A stretch of 64,000 nucleotides of DNA from Sepiola atlantica. Lineage: Eukaryota > Mollusca > Cephalopoda > Sepiida > Sepiolidae. A model generated the notes under the pieces. The model ran no database searches and was not told where the DNA came from. It saw only the letters and a program-made list of their open reading frames with translations. The position numbers were made by a program, and so were the translations under genes. The DNA lies in NCBI GenBank assembly GCA_963556195.1, contig OY744531.1, positions 108,603,620 through 108,667,619 on the forward strand, given 5' to 3'. Shown piece after piece: positions 63,601-64,000 of the stretch. Each line of letters starts with the position of its first letter. Within the stretch, counting starts at the first letter, position 1.

Positions 63601-64000
63601 AAGAAAGCATTTTACATAGGCTCATCCATAAGTCAAGGGTATTTCTTTTATGGTTGGAAGAAAGCATTTTACATAGGCTCATCCATAAGTCAAGGGTATT
63701 TCTTTTATGGTTGGAAGAAAGCATTTTACATAGGCTCATCCATAAGTCAAGGGTATTTCTTTTATGGTTGGAAGAAAGCATTTTACATAGGCTCATCCAT
63801 AAGTCAAGGGTATTTCTTTTATGGTTGGAAGAAAGCATTTTACATAGGCTCAGTCATAAGTCAAGGGTATTTCTTTTATGGTTGGAAGAAAGCATTTTAC
63901 ATAGGCTCAGTCATAAGTCAAGGGTATTTCTTTTATGGTTAGGAGAAAGCATTTTACATAGGCTCAGTCATAAGTCAAGGGTATTTCTTTTATGGTTGGA
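57620..64000. repeat. 57-bp satellite, about 112 units, continues past the window
   Basis: The unit is AGGCTCATCCATAAGTCAAG, GGTATTTCTTTTATGGTTGG, AAGAAAGCATTTTACAT. The main variant replaces CATCCAT by CAGTCAT; rarer ones are CATCTAT, TTATTTTATGG, GGAAAAAAGC and TTAGGAGAAAGC. A 13-bp duplication (GCTCAGTCATAAG) at 59788-59813 breaks the phase once. Rare variants recur 1,083 bp (19 units) apart at 62431/63514 and 62858/63941, and 1,197 bp (21 units) apart at 61661/62858, showing higher-order blocks. Long open frames on both strands reflect 57 = 3 x 19 and are not called as genes. Confidence 0.98.

Noticed and set aside
57602..63838. Open frames of 113 to 526 codons over the 57-bp array, both strands
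   Set aside because: Same artefact: 57 = 3 x 19. No start context, splice pattern or known repeat protein.

Overview
The window is animal nuclear DNA, AT-rich and dominated by introns. Genes are split into many short exons (64 to 246 bp) with GT-AG borders. The DNA between them holds LINE remnants, a Penelope-like element, a Helitron, terminal-inverted-repeat elements, (TA)n/(CA)n microsatellites and large minisatellites. The proteins are clearly metazoan. The repeat style, with abundant TA/CA tracts, short TTAGGG runs and many LINE 3' ends, suggests a mollusc, perhaps a cephalopod. That placement is inference, not proof.

Two conserved genes lie tail to tail. At the left edge, on the + strand, are the last two coding exons of a kindlin (fermitin, FERMT), the integrin activator: 1664-1810 and 3176-3466. 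The intron before them carries a 24-copy 45-bp minisatellite. Most of the window (10862-48284, - strand) is DHTKD1, the mitochondrial 2-oxoadipate dehydrogenase E1 subunit. Twenty consecutive coding exons were placed. All phases agree and there is no internal stop, giving 778 residues through the natural stop codon. Only the N-terminal part (about 140 residues compared with the 919-residue human protein) is missing; it must lie beyond 48284, either upstream of the window or in exons I could not see.

Layout: 1-3466 kindlin 3' end; 3467-10861 3' UTRs and intergenic repeats; 10862-48284 DHTKD1 exons and introns; 48285-57600 upstream intron or flank with arrays, fold-back elements and a 1,027-bp Helitron; 57620-64000 a 57-bp satellite of about 112 units that runs off the window end.

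The two genes have no evident functional link: one acts at focal adhesions, the other in lysine and tryptophan breakdown in mitochondria. The most noteworthy points are a 70-bp tandem repeat that copies the 5' splice site of one DHTKD1 exon, several long fold-back elements including one whose arm is amplified in tandem, a 5S rRNA-derived pseudogene, the well-bounded Helitron, and the higher-order structure of the terminal satellite. I found no self-contained novel gene system; the long open frames in the arrays are by-products of repeat lengths divisible by three.
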